From Anaerobacillus alkalidiazotrophicus (GTDB lineage Bacteria > Bacillota > Bacilli > Bacillales_H > Anaerobacillaceae), in NCBI RefSeq assembly GCF_001866055.1, contig NZ_MLQS01000014.1:69629-133628 (forward strand): DNA of 64,000 nt, written 5' to 3'. The notes beneath the pieces are model-generated. The model saw only the letters and a program-made list of their open reading frames with translations, was not told the DNA's origin and did not search any database. This document shows, in pieces, positions 16,752 through 26,004 of this stretch. Position numbers and translations under genes: made by a program. Within the stretch, counting starts at the first letter, position 1. Each line of letters opens with the position of its first letter.

Positions 16752-17876
16752 ATGATAAATAAAGACCGTTTAATTGCTGAATTTTTAGAATTGGTAAAAG
16801 TGGATTCAGAGACGAAATTTGAAAGACAAATTGCTGATGTATTAAAAGAAAAATTTTCTTCACTAGGAGTAGAAGTGATTGAGGATGATACGACTGAAAA
16901 ATCAGGGCATGGTGCTGGAAATTTAATTTGTACATTAAAAGGAAATCAAGATGGTATTGATCCGATATATTTTACAGCACATATGGATACGGTTGTTCCT
17001 GGAAATGGTGTAAATCCAATTATAGAGAATGGTTACATAAAAACAGACGGTACGACAATTTTAGGTGCAGATGATAAAGCTGGACTTGCTGCTATGTTAG
17101 AGGCAATAAAGGTTTTAAAAGAGAATAATATGAGTCATGGAAACATTCAATTTATCATTACAGTCGGTGAAGAGTCTGGCTTGAAAGGTTCTAAAGAATT
17201 AGATCCAAGCTTGATAAAGGCAAAGTTTGGATACGCATTAGATAGTGATGGTAAGGTGGGTAACATTATTATTGCAGCACCAACACAAGCGAAGGTTCAA
17301 GCCACAATCTTAGGTAAGACTGCACATGCTGGTGTTGCGCCTGAAAAAGGCGTATCAGCGATTACTATTGCTGCAAAATCGATTGCCAAAATGCCACTAG
17401 GACGTATTGATCATGAAACAACCGCAAATATTGGTCGTTTTGAGGGTGGAAGTCAAACAAATATTGTGTGCGATCGAGTTCATATATTAGCAGAGGCACG
17501 CTCTCTCGTACCAGAAAAAATGACTGCGCAAGTCAAAAAAATGAAAGAAGCATTTGAAACAGTTGCTACTGAAATGGGTGGACAAGCAGAAGTAGAAATT
17601 GATGTTATGTATCCGGGTTTTAAGTTCGGTGAAGGTGACCATGTTGTAGAGGTGGCAAAAAAAGCAATTAAGGGGATTAATCGAGAAGCCAAATTACAAA
17701 CAAGCGGTGGTGGTAGTGATGCAAATGTTATTGCTGGGTTTGGGATTCCAACGGTTAATCTAGCTGTAGGATATGAAGATATTCACACTACGAATGAAAA
17801 GATGCCTATTGAAGAATTAGCAAAAACTGCAGAACTAGTCGTGGCTATTATTAATGAGGTAGCTAACAACAACTAA
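16752..17876 (+). CDS. yqjE: M20 family metallopeptidase, PepT-like (YqjE)
   Basis: A 374-residue cytosolic dinuclear zinc peptidase. Metal-site motifs are TAHMDTVVPG, ILGADDKAGLAA, TVGEESGLKGSK and ALDSDGKVG, and the dimerisation domain carries KTAHAGVAPEKG. It closes with GGGSDANVIAGFGIP and EDIHTTNEKM. Family members cleave tripeptides or act as N-acyl amino acid hydrolases. RBS GGAGG precedes the ATG. A large hairpin terminator follows. Confidence 0.9.
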   Translation: MINKDRLIAEFLELVKVDSETKFERQIADVLKEKFSSLGVEVIEDDTTEKSGHGAGNLICTLKGNQDGIDPIYFTAHMDTVVPGNGVNPIIENGYIKTDGTTILGADDKAGLAAMLEAIKVLKENNMSHGNIQFIITVGEESGLKGSKELDPSLIKAKFGYALDSDGKVGNIIIAAPTQAKVQATILGKTAHAGVAPEKGVSAITIAAKSIAKMPLGRIDHETTANIGRFEGGSQTNIVCDRVHILAEARSLVPEKMTAQVKKMKEAFETVATEMGGQAEVEIDVMYPGFKFGEGDHVVEVAKKAIKGINREAKLQTSGGGSDANVIAGFGIPTVNLAVGYEDIHTTNEKMPIEELAKTAELVVAIINEVANNN

Positions 17877-17886
17877 CTATTCACTT

Positions 17887-17946
17887 ACCGATTAAAAAGT
17901 TTACCTATGGTTCTAAAGTGGGGTAAATTTTTTAGTCGGTTTTTTT
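17887..17946 (+). terminator. Terminator of yqjE
   Basis: Arms ACCGATTAAAAAGTTTACC and GGTAAATTTTTTAGTCGGT are followed by T6. Confidence 0.9.
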
Positions 17947-18094
17947 CGCTTAAGTAGATATATGGATGTATACATGTGTAGTAAAAACGTTGTTTTTTTA
18001 CAAAAATTTACTAAAATACTACCATTTTTTGGTTTTGTTATGGTAAAATATATAAAAATTGGAAGTTTAATAGATGATGGAAAGAGGAACATGA

Positions 18095-18586
18095 ATGAAG
18101 ACTACAAAGAATTTACATTCTATATTAAATTTATTGCGAGGAACTTCAAAGGTTGTTGAGGAGGATTGGCAAAAAGTAGCGCACTTAGCTGGTCTAACAC
18201 AAGCAGAACAACACACTTTGTGGATTATATATTTCGAAGAGCGTGCATCGATAACCAAAATTGCAAACTATGGGTTGTGGGATCGTTCAACTGTTATGCA
18301 GGTCGTAAAAAGACTGAAAGAAAAAGGATTAGTAACTATTGAAAAAGATGAGAAAGATTTAAGGGTTACATATGTAATATTAACGGAAGAAGGGAGAAAG
18401 CGACAACTAGCCACGACAAAAGAAGACTATAGTTTGTTTAATTACCTAAATCAATTACGTATTGAAAATGAAGAAGCTTTTAATCAGTTTATAAAAATTT
18501 TAGTGAAAATAAATCAACAGTATCATGGTGAAGAATATGTACAATGGGTAGAAAAAACAGCAAAAATTTATGAAGATCAATTTTAA
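18095..18586 (+). CDS. MarR-family regulator of the Hpr/ScoC type
   Basis: 163 residues with a winged helix-turn-helix. The segment from about residue 20, EEDWQKVAHLAGLTQAEQHT then LWIIYFE, and ITKIANYGLWDRSTVMQVVK aligns with the DNA-binding part of B. subtilis Hpr (ScoC). LTEEGRKR marks the wing. Unlike ScoC (203 residues) it lacks the long C-terminal tail. It could repress transition-state or protease genes, but targets cannot be read here. RBS GAAAGAGG precedes the ATG. Confidence 0.75.
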   Translation: MKTTKNLHSILNLLRGTSKVVEEDWQKVAHLAGLTQAEQHTLWIIYFEERASITKIANYGLWDRSTVMQVVKRLKEKGLVTIEKDEKDLRVTYVILTEEGRKRQLATTKEDYSLFNYLNQLRIENEEAFNQFIKILVKINQQYHGEEYVQWVEKTAKIYEDQF

Positions 18587-18654
18587 CGTCAATTCGTAAG
18601 TTTACATCTATTTTAATTTGAATAGCTGTAATATAAAAATAAACAGGCGTGGAT

Positions 18655-18705
18655 ACGAACTATTCAGGGGGTTACTTTGATGAATGTTCGTTTTTGGGCT
18701 TGCTT
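18655..18705 (+). terminator. Weak hairpin behind the Hpr-like gene
   Basis: CGAACTATTCA pairs with TGAATGTTCG (one bulge) and is followed by TTTTT. A 16-codon open frame (MNVRFWACFFFARYVR) with GGGGG upstream starts inside it, so a leader function cannot be excluded. Confidence 0.35.
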
Positions 18706-18822
18706 TTTTTTTGCTCGTTATGTAAGATAGTAAAGGTTGAAAAAGTGATGTAAGATTTTTTTACTATTGTATAGATTTAAAGATAAATAGATTTGGTTTA
18801 GAGATTTAGGAGGACATAATTT

Positions 18823-20280
18823 ATGAAACATTATGATGTAATTGTCGTTGGGGCAGGACCCGCAGGAATTTTCACGGCTTATGAGCTATTAGAGCAAAAA
18901 AAGGATTTAAATGTTTTATTTCTAGATAAAGGACACTCCATTTATAATAGACGATGTCCAATTAATGAAAAGAAGATTGAAAAGTGTCCACCACCAAAAG
19001 GAAGAAAAGATTTTGCTGGATGTTTACCAGCATGCTCAATTACTGCAGGTTTTGGTGGGGCTGGTGCTTATTCTGATGGTAAGTTTAATATCACAACAGC
19101 TTTTGGAGGCTGGATGCAAGATTATTTACCTCCTTCAGAAGTACTTGAATTAATTAAATATGTTGACTCTATCAATTTAAAGCATGGCGCTCCTGAGGAA
19201 AGTACAGATCCAACAACATCAGCTGTTAGGGAAATTGAACGTAAAGCAATGGGTGCTGGACTAAAGTTATTACGGGCACAAGTAAGACATTTAGGTACAG
19301 AGAAAAACTTAGAAATATTAACGAGTATATATGAATACCTAAAAGATAAAGTCGAAATGAGATTCCGTACTGAGGTAGAAGATATTCTTACAGAAGAGAC
19401 GAACAATGGTTTTAAAATTTCAGGGATAGTTCTTAAAAATGGAGAAGAGATCGGTGCAGATCAAGTAGTTATTGTTCCAGGTCGTGATGGTTCAGAGTGG
19501 TTAGGAAACCTTTTAAGAAAGCGCGACTACAAAATGATAAATAATCAGGTGGATATTGGAGTCCGTGTAGAAACTTCCGATGTAATCATGGAAGAAATTA
19601 ACCACCATTTATATGAAGCGAAATTTATTTTTAATACATCAGTTGGAACTCAAGTTCGTACGTTTTGCTCGAATCCTTCGGGCCATGTAGTTGTAGAGAA
19701 TCATAGTGGAATAATGACAGCAAACGGGCATGCATACAAAGACCCAAAACTTGGTAGTGAAAATACAAACTTTGCTCTACTCGTTTCACATACATTTACG
19801 GAGCCTTTTGATGAGCCAATTTCATTTGCAAAGGAAGTTTCGAAACGAGCTAACGATTTATCCGATGGGTCTGTAATTGTTCAAAAGTATGGAGATATAC
19901 TAAAAGGAAGAAGATCTACGGCGAAACGTGTGAAAGAAGGATTTTTAGAGCCAACGTTAAAGGAAGCAGTTCCAGGCGACTTAGGTCTTGTATTGCCGTA
20001 TAATACAATGAAAAGTCTAATAGAAATGATGGAAGCTCTCGATCACGTAACTCCAGGTATTGCTTCGGAACATACATTATTCTATGGAGTAGAAGCTAAA
20101 TTTTATTCAGCTAGACCAGTACTAACAAAAGAATTTGAAACACAAATTTCAGGGTTATATGCTGGTGGAGATGGTGGTGGTGTTACACGCGGACTAGCTC
20201 AAGCAGGGGCAAATGGAGTTCATATTGCCCGAGCAATAATCAAGAAGCGCGCAGAACGACTAATTCCTGTTTGGAATTAA
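18823..20280 (+). CDS. FAD-dependent dehydrogenase (COG2509-like flavoprotein)
   Basis: 485 residues. It begins with a dinucleotide-binding VIVVGAGPAGIFTAYELLEQ, continues with a cysteine-containing segment (RRCPINEKKIEKCPPPKGRK, then CLPACS), then GFGGAGAYSDGKFNI, and ends with LYAGGDGGGVTRGLAQAGANG for FAD contact. The family is widespread in Firmicutes and annotated as an uncharacterised NAD(P)/FAD-dependent oxidoreductase. The clustered cysteines could bind metal or a redox centre. It is monocistronic with AGGAGG upstream. The physiological substrate is unknown. Confidence 0.85.
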   Translation: MKHYDVIVVGAGPAGIFTAYELLEQKKDLNVLFLDKGHSIYNRRCPINEKKIEKCPPPKGRKDFAGCLPACSITAGFGGAGAYSDGKFNITTAFGGWMQDYLPPSEVLELIKYVDSINLKHGAPEESTDPTTSAVREIERKAMGAGLKLLRAQVRHLGTEKNLEILTSIYEYLKDKVEMRFRTEVEDILTEETNNGFKISGIVLKNGEEIGADQVVIVPGRDGSEWLGNLLRKRDYKMINNQVDIGVRVETSDVIMEEINHHLYEAKFIFNTSVGTQVRTFCSNPSGHVVVENHSGIMTANGHAYKDPKLGSENTNFALLVSHTFTEPFDEPISFAKEVSKRANDLSDGSVIVQKYGDILKGRRSTAKRVKEGFLEPTLKEAVPGDLGLVLPYNTMKSLIEMMEALDHVTPGIASEHTLFYGVEAKFYSARPVLTKEFETQISGLYAGGDGGGVTRGLAQAGANGVHIARAIIKKRAERLIPVWN

Positions 20281-20410
20281 TTTAATAGAATCAATAAATC
20301 TCATTATTCTCGCCCCTAAGTTGCTATAGCTAGTTACGTTTAACCGTTCGTATCTAGCAAAAGGTTTAAGCGACTCAGTTTTGGGGATTTTGAAATTCAC
20401 TCAGTATATT

Positions 20411-20452
20411 AAGCTTCGTGAAATGAATTTTCGCGAAGCTTTCGTATTTGTT
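20411..20452 (+). terminator. Terminator behind the flavoprotein gene
   Basis: AAGCTTCGTGAAA and TTTTCGCGAAGCTT arms, then a T-rich tail. Confidence 0.75.
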
Positions 20453-20535
20453 TTTAATGCAATGTAGCAATATACTAAAGGATGAAGTGATATGTCTACA
20501 CTCGAAATGTTAAATTTGAAGTAAGGTGTGGGAGA

Positions 20536-21822
20536 ATGAAGGAATTTTATCCGAAAGACGGAAAAGTGATTTTGCACGTTGATATGAATAGTTTTTATGC
20601 ATCGGTAGAAGTAGCTTTTGATCCTACTTTAAAAGGAAAACCATTAGCCATTGCGGGTAATGCGAAAGAAAGACGCGGTATTATCGTAACCAGTAGCTAT
20701 GAGGCAAGAGCTAAAGGTGTTAAGACAACAATGCCAATTTGGGAAGCGCTGAAACATTGTCCATCTTTAATTGTAATGGAACCAAATTTTGAACGCTATC
20801 GTAAAGCATCATTACAAATTTTTCAAGTTCTTAAAGAATATACTCCATTAGTTGAACCTGTTTCAATAGATGAAGGATATATGGATATATCAAGTTGTTA
20901 CCATTTAGGTACGCCACTACATATTGCACATACGATCCAAACTCGATTGTTGAATGAACTAAGTCTGCCATGTAGTATCGGTATTGCTCCTAATAAGTTT
21001 TTAGCAAAAATGGCTAGTGATATGAAAAAGCCTTTAGGTGTGACGGTAATTAGAAAAAGGCAAATTGGAGAAGCGTTATGGCCATTAAAGGTGGGAGAAA
21101 TGCATGGTATCGGTAAAAAAACAGCGGATAAATTAACAGAAATTGGAATTTTAACAATTGGTGATTTAGCTAAGGCAGATGTAAACACGTTAATAAAATG
21201 CTTGGGGATTAACGGAAAAAAACTATTTGAGCGAGCAAACGGTATTGATAACCGCCCTGTTGATCCTGATTCTGTTTATGATTTTAAAAGTATTGGAAAT
21301 TCTACTACTCTTCCTGTTGATACTACTAATTTGGATAAAATTAAGCTAGTACTTACGAATTTATCGGATTCTGTTGCTAGAAGAATGGGTAGAAAAGAAG
21401 TCTGTGCTGAAACGATTCAAATAGCAATACGTTATTCTGATCGTAAGACTGTGACAAGAAGCAAAACAGTTATTAATCCGATAGAGAATCAATCTGATAT
21501 ATTCAGAATTGCTTTACAACTTTTTATGAAACATTGGGATCGAGAGTCTATTCGTCTACTTGGTGTCGCGGCGCACCAATTAATAGAGAAAAAATATGCA
21601 TATAAACAACTGGACCTATTTAATTTTGAAGAAGATGTGAAAAAATATAAATTAACGAAAACAGTAGATGAGTTACGAAATCGTTTTGGGGAAGAATCGC
21701 TCCTTAAAGGTTCACAACTTTCAATGTTGAAGGAAGATAGAATAACTGATAGGAAAAAGAGAGGAACTAGTTTAGAAAAGGATTTCTTTTATGAAAATCG
21801 TGATAATAAAATAGATTCTTAA
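20536..21822 (+). CDS. dinB: DNA polymerase IV (Y-family, PolY1)
   Basis: 428 residues. Palm carboxylates appear in HVDMNSFYASVE and EPVSIDEGYMDIS. The little-finger domain follows a helix-hairpin-helix MHGIGKKTADKLTEIG. A sliding-clamp peptide QLDLFNF lies near residue 360. This is the error-prone lesion-bypass polymerase corresponding to B. subtilis YqjH, at the matching map position. No LexA box is evident directly upstream, in contrast to the second Y-family gene at 40179. Confidence 0.95.
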   Translation: MKEFYPKDGKVILHVDMNSFYASVEVAFDPTLKGKPLAIAGNAKERRGIIVTSSYEARAKGVKTTMPIWEALKHCPSLIVMEPNFERYRKASLQIFQVLKEYTPLVEPVSIDEGYMDISSCYHLGTPLHIAHTIQTRLLNELSLPCSIGIAPNKFLAKMASDMKKPLGVTVIRKRQIGEALWPLKVGEMHGIGKKTADKLTEIGILTIGDLAKADVNTLIKCLGINGKKLFERANGIDNRPVDPDSVYDFKSIGNSTTLPVDTTNLDKIKLVLTNLSDSVARRMGRKEVCAETIQIAIRYSDRKTVTRSKTVINPIENQSDIFRIALQLFMKHWDRESIRLLGVAAHQLIEKKYAYKQLDLFNFEEDVKKYKLTKTVDELRNRFGEESLLKGSQLSMLKEDRITDRKKRGTSLEKDFFYENRDNKIDS

Positions 21823-21824
21823 TT

Positions 21825-21870
21825 AAAAAAGGGAGAATGTTCTTTATTTAACAGAACATTGCCTTTTTTT
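21825..21870 (+). terminator. Terminator of dinB
   Basis: Arms AAAAAAGGGAGAATGTTCT and AGAACATTGCCTTTTTTT pair with one mismatch. Confidence 0.9.
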
Positions 21871-21875
21871 GTATC

Positions 21876-21903
21876 TAAACAAAAAAATGTAATAAACCGA
21901 TAA
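21876..21903 (+). promoter_or_regulatory. Candidate sigma-D promoter of the ylqG-like gene
   Basis: TAAA at 21876 and CCGATA at 21897 match the motility sigma factor consensus (TAAA-N15-GCCGATAT), with the spacer one base longer than ideal. It lies 41 bases before the start codon. Confidence 0.5.
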
Positions 21904-21943
21904 AAGGGATAGATAGCATGGACGTGGGAGAGTGAAACAATAA

Positions 21944-24900
21944 ATGCATATTAATAGTCAGACAATTTCAAATCAATTAAAAACCCATGATAATACCCCT
22001 GAATTTCGCCAAGGTGAAATTCATCGTGCGACAGTAAAAGAAAGAAGTTCACAAAATGAGGCGATTCTTCAAATTAGAGGAAGGGACGTACCTGTAAAAT
22101 TTGAAGGAAATGTACCAAGTAATGAGCGAATTATGATCCAGGTATCTGGTCAATCAGACCAATATGTTCAAGTGAGGGCAATCGCTGATAGTTCTAAAAC
22201 AAATAGTTCTGCTACTCATTCAGATACAGTAAATATAAACCATGCATTACGTAGCCTAGGAGTTTCAAATCCTTCCCCTGAACTTAGGCAAGCGACACAA
22301 ATCATTCTAGATAAAGGAGTCGCATTAAATCGAGAATCAGTACAAGAATTACGTACCTTTGTTGAAAAAGAAAAAGGTACATTAGAACAACGGTTAAATA
22401 CAGTTCAAGCCGTTGCAAATAAACGGTTAGAAGTGACGATAAATCATTTAAGACCAGTTCATGAAGCTTTACATGGTCGACCGTTAAATGAAGTTTTAAC
22501 AAATATTGTAAAAGAAATCGACCCTAATTTTAATCTTCGTAGAGAACAGACATCAATGGAAAGGCAAGTGAGTGATCAAGTCCGAGATGTTCGAGAACAA
22601 GTGCAACGAGAGCCGAATGTCCAACGAGCCGTAGAGCAAGTCCGAAATGAAGTGGTAAATAACCCGCGAGTAGATAGAGAAATTGCACGACAAGTAGACC
22701 GTGCGGTAGAAGAATCCCGGATGATGCACCAAAGTGGAAGAGAAGCAGTAGGTCGTGCCCAGTTAGTCCAAGCGTTACAAACAGCCGAACGAGAGATTGT
22801 GCGAACAGAAGCAAGGCAAGTAGAAGGTCGAGTACCAGAAAGTCGTCCGGCTGTAGAAAGACAAGTGAGTGAACAAGTACGCGAGGTTAGAGAACAAGTT
22901 CAACGAGAGCCGAATGTCCAACGATCGGTAGAACAAGTTCGAAGCGAAGTGGTAAATCATCCGCGAATAGATCGAGAAGTTGCACGCCAAGTGGAACGAA
23001 CGGTGGAGGAATCTCGTGTGTTGCACCAGAGCGGTCGAGAAGTAGCAGCCCGAGAACGCCTGATTCAAGCGTTACAAACAGCAGAACGAGAGATTGTGCG
23101 AACAGAAGCAAGACAAGTAGAAGCCCGAGTGCCAGAAGGTCGTCCGGCTGTAGAAAGACCAGTGAGCGAGCAAGTACGAGAGGTTAGAGAACAAGTTCAA
23201 CGCGAGCCGAATGTCCAACGAGCCGTAGAGCAAGTTCGAAATGAAGTGGTAAATAACCCGAGGATAGACCGAGAAGTAGCACGACAAGTAGAACGAGCGG
23301 TAGAAGAATCCCGGATCATGCACCAAAAGGGAAGACGATCAGCAGGTCGTGCTCAGTTAGTCCAAGCGTTACAAACAGCCGAACGAGAGATTGTGCGAAC
23401 AGAAGCAAGGCAAGTAGAAGGTCGAGTACCAGAAAGTAGTCCGGCTGTAGAAAGGCAAGTGAGTGAACAAGTACGCGAGGTTAGAGAACAAGTTCAACGC
23501 GAGCCGAATGTCCAACGCTCTATTGATCAGGTCAGAAATGAGGTTGCCAATCACCCTCGTTTAAACCACGATCTAGTTCCACAGTTGGAAAAAATTTTAA
23601 ATGAAGCCCAAAGTTTAAATAGAAATGGTCACGAATCAATAGCTAAAAATCACCTTGTTCAATCACTAGTAAACATAGAGAAAATGCTAAAGAATAATCA
23701 CCAAACTATGGAAACGCAGCTAAGCTCAGTAGGTAAACGGGATTCTATAAACCAGGTTGAGTTAGTAAACCAAATGAAATCAACTATTCAGAAGGAGGGA
23801 GATTTCCAAAAGGTTATTTCTCAACTGCAAAATGATGTTGAAAAAGCTTTATTTGAGCATCCGATAAAAAAACAGATAATAAACTCTTTGGAAGATGCTA
23901 CAAAATTAAATGAACAAGGTCGTGAATTAGCAGCAAGACAACAATTAATGCAAACTTTTACAACTGTTGAGCAGCAAGTAGCCAATACGGATCAAACAAT
24001 TCAACTTGAAGCACAACAATACACAATGAATGATAATTTCCAATCTCAGCAACTAAGTAGTAAAAATATGATTGTTCAAACAATTACAGAAAAGTTAGCC
24101 CAAGCTCAAGTGGATTTTAAATCATTACAAAGAGAAATTGCAAGGAATTTGGATAATATTCAACGACTGACAGAGGCATTTAAAAGCCAATCGATTAAAC
24201 AAGTAAAACCATTACTTGAAACGACGATAAAAAAGCTAGATAATACTATTTTAAAAAGTGAAATGATGCTTCTAACAGACATGAAAACAGAAAAGAGACT
24301 TATGCAAGCAAGCAGTCAGCTAGCAGAAGCAAAAAAGCTACTTACCAAAGGTAATTATCAAGAAGCTAACAAAATTGTTCAAGAAGTAAAAACAATGGTC
24401 GAAAAATTAGAATTTAAACCATCTGAAACAAAAGTGAAACATTTTATTACGAGAGAAGAACAAAACATTCAAAATCGGCCTCCTTCGCAACAAATCATAC
24501 AACAATTCGATGAAATGACAAGACGAACTGCTGCTACGCAAGATTTTTCAGCACGTCAAGCCTTTGAGTTAGTACGAGGATTAGGCTTAAACAGAGACAA
24601 TGAAGTAGCTCAAATGCTTGCATCAGGAAGAGAAGGTGATTCAGAACCAAATCAAAATATGAAAACCGCTCTTATGCAATTAATGAAAATGGAAGAGGAA
24701 CAAGGTAGAGTTTCTCAACAAACAAATCAAGCTTTAGCTAATATTACCGGTCAGCAGTTGCTAAGTAAATCTGATTCAAATAGTAATTTACAGAGTATGT
24801 TTTTTAGTCTTCCTTTCTTACTTGAAGATGAAGTTGAAAACTTACAAGTATTTGTAAACTCTAGAAATGAAGGTCAACAAGTAGATTGGGAGAATTGTAA

Positions 24901-25198
24901 TCTTTACTTTTTAATAGAAACTAGAAAATTAGGTGAAGTTGGAATTTTAGTTACTACAACGGACCGCAATCTTTCCTTAACTATTAAAAATGATCAACCT
25001 TTCTTTAAAGAGAGAATCGAACCATTGGCTGCATTGTGTAAGGAGAATTTAAAAGATGTTGGTTACAATATTACGAGTATTAACTTCACAAAATTAAATG
25101 CAACACCTTCTTCTAATAATGGGCAAGAAAAGGGTCGAGATGAACAGGAAAATATGACGCCGACGTTTACTGAGAAAGGGTTTGATTTTAAAATATGA
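21944..25198 (+). CDS. ylqG: Giant YlqG/FliK-like motility protein with amplified 99-residue repeats
   Basis: 1084 residues without signal peptide or membrane span. Residues 1-75 resemble a small beta domain (ILQIRGRDVPVKFEGNVPSN). Residues 208-505 are three nearly identical 99-residue units, followed by a degenerate fourth copy and a further diverged copy near residues 615-690; all are rich in Gln, Arg, Glu and Val and predicted helical. The final 150 residues (FFSLPFLLEDEVENLQVFVN, LGEVGILVTTTDRNLSLTIK) look like the FliK C-terminal hook domain. The adjacent flhX-type gene gives the B. subtilis ylqG-ylqH pair; YlqG there is about half this length. A hook-length or export-switching role is inferred from neighbours. 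Confidence 0.72.
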   Translation: MHINSQTISNQLKTHDNTPEFRQGEIHRATVKERSSQNEAILQIRGRDVPVKFEGNVPSNERIMIQVSGQSDQYVQVRAIADSSKTNSSATHSDTVNINHALRSLGVSNPSPELRQATQIILDKGVALNRESVQELRTFVEKEKGTLEQRLNTVQAVANKRLEVTINHLRPVHEALHGRPLNEVLTNIVKEIDPNFNLRREQTSMERQVSDQVRDVREQVQREPNVQRAVEQVRNEVVNNPRVDREIARQVDRAVEESRMMHQSGREAVGRAQLVQALQTAEREIVRTEARQVEGRVPESRPAVERQVSEQVREVREQVQREPNVQRSVEQVRSEVVNHPRIDREVARQVERTVEESRVLHQSGREVAARERLIQALQTAEREIVRTEARQVEARVPEGRPAVERPVSEQVREVREQVQREPNVQRAVEQVRNEVVNNPRIDREVARQVERAVEESRIMHQKGRRSAGRAQLVQALQTAEREIVRTEARQVEGRVPESSPAVERQVSEQVREVREQVQREPNVQRSIDQVRNEVANHPRLNHDLVPQLEKILNEAQSLNRNGHESIAKNHLVQSLVNIEKMLKNNHQTMETQLSSVGKRDSINQVELVNQMKSTIQKEGDFQKVISQLQNDVEKALFEHPIKKQIINSLEDATKLNEQGRELAARQQLMQTFTTVEQQVANTDQTIQLEAQQYTMNDNFQSQQLSSKNMIVQTITEKLAQAQVDFKSLQREIARNLDNIQRLTEAFKSQSIKQVKPLLETTIKKLDNTILKSEMMLLTDMKTEKRLMQASSQLAEAKKLLTKGNYQEANKIVQEVKTMVEKLEFKPSETKVKHFITREEQNIQNRPPSQQIIQQFDEMTRRTAATQDFSARQAFELVRGLGLNRDNEVAQMLASGREGDSEPNQNMKTALMQLMKMEEEQGRVSQQTNQALANITGQQLLSKSDSNSNLQSMFFSLPFLLEDEVENLQVFVNSRNEGQQVDWENCNLYFLIETRKLGEVGILVTTTDRNLSLTIKNDQPFFKERIEPLAALCKENLKDVGYNITSINFTKLNATPSSNNGQEKGRDEQENMTPTFTEKGFDFKI
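22562..23539 (+). repeat. 297-bp in-frame tandem repeats in the ylqG-like gene
   Basis: Unit starts fall at 22568, 22865, 23162 and 23459 (codon GTG of QVSxQVR), exactly 297 bp apart. Units 1-3 are near-identical at the DNA level, including long blocks such as TTACAAACAGC.GAACGAGA. Unit 4 is near-identical for about 75 bp and then diverges. Confidence 0.95.
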
Positions 25199-25494
25199 TG
25201 ATCTCTAAGCATTTCAATCAAAAACAAAGAAGAATGGTTACCGGTCCAACAGCGGCTGTTATTCGTTATGATGAAAATTCAGATAAAGGACCTCAGGTTG
25301 TTGCTCAAGGAAAAGGTCATGTTGCTAATCAAATTATTGAGTTAGCAAAGAAAAATAATATCCATATGCAAGAAGATCCTATGCTTGTTGAAAGTCTATT
25401 GGATATGGATTTAGGTGATAATATTCCACCACAACTTTATGCAGTTATGGCAGAAATTTTACTTTTAATTGAACAAATGGAGAAAAACTATTAA
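25195..25494 (+). CDS. flhX: FlhB C-terminal-domain homologue (FlhX/YlqH)
   Basis: 99 residues corresponding to the cytosolic tail of the export-gate switch protein FlhB. RMVTGPTAAVIRY aligns with the FlhB NPTHxAVAIxY autocleavage loop, but Asn is replaced by Gly, so self-cleavage at N-P is not expected. AKKNNIHMQEDPMLVESLLD and IPPQLYAVMAEIL are family hallmarks. The ATG overlaps the upstream stop by 4 bases, so it is translationally coupled to the FliK-like gene. It probably contacts the FliK-like protein when the exporter switches substrate. Confidence 0.88.
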   Translation: MMISKHFNQKQRRMVTGPTAAVIRYDENSDKGPQVVAQGKGHVANQIIELAKKNNIHMQEDPMLVESLLDMDLGDNIPPQLYAVMAEILLLIEQMEKNY

Positions 25495-25518
25495 ACTTTG
25501 ACAAATTTCGTCCGATAG
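25492..25518 (+). promoter_or_regulatory. Sigma-D promoter of fliS-hag
   Basis: TAAA at 25492, partly made from the flhX stop codon, and CCGATAG from 25512 are separated by 16 bases. This fits TAAA-N15-GCCGATAT very well. The start codon of fliS is 42 bases downstream. Confidence 0.75.
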
Positions 25519-25559
25519 TATGGATAGGTGAATGAAATATAGGGTTGGGAGGGTCATTC

Positions 25560-25982
25560 GTGACACTTATATCAAAAGAAGCACTTCATAAGAAGTCTCC
25601 ACAAGAGATTACAACGCTTTTATATGAAGCATGTATAACTAACCTTGAAGAAGCTAAATTAGCTATTCAAGATAAAAATTTTATTTTAGCAAATGAGAAA
25701 CTCCAAAAATCAAACGATATACTAGAACGTCTTGGTGCGGGGTTAAACTATGAAGCTGGGATAATCGCAGATCAGTTAGATGCGGTTTATAACTATATGG
25801 CTGATTGTTTAATAAAAGCAAACCTCAATAAAGATGTTACTATAATAGACGAAGTATTAAAACTATTAATTGAAATTTCATCAGCATGGCGTAAATCTTT
25901 AGTAGAAAATAAAAATGTTTTTCCGAAAGCAGCTAAACAAAAAGCAAATGCATATGAGCAACATTCTATCTATGGAGATTAA
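25560..25982 (+). CDS. fliS: Flagellin export chaperone FliS-like protein
   Basis: About 140 residues. SPQEITTLLYEACITNLEEA is the standard FliS opening, and the remainder is a four-helix protein with a conserved ISSAWRKSL. It should hold unfolded flagellin for export. GTG at 25560 is chosen because GGGAGGG lies 6 bases before it; the frame also opens at TTG 25545. It lies 22 bases before hag under a shared sigma-D promoter. B. subtilis places fliS next to fliD instead. Confidence 0.88.
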   Translation: MTLISKEALHKKSPQEITTLLYEACITNLEEAKLAIQDKNFILANEKLQKSNDILERLGAGLNYEAGIIADQLDAVYNYMADCLIKANLNKDVTIIDEVLKLLIEISSAWRKSLVENKNVFPKAAKQKANAYEQHSIYGD

Positions 25983-26004
25983 ATAATAAAAGGGAGCTAT
26001 TAAT

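Noticed and set aside
22302..23554. Several long minus-strand frames opposite the ylqG-like repeats
   Set aside because: They recur with the 297-bp period and are shadows of the plus-strand coding bias, without starts or binding sites of their own.
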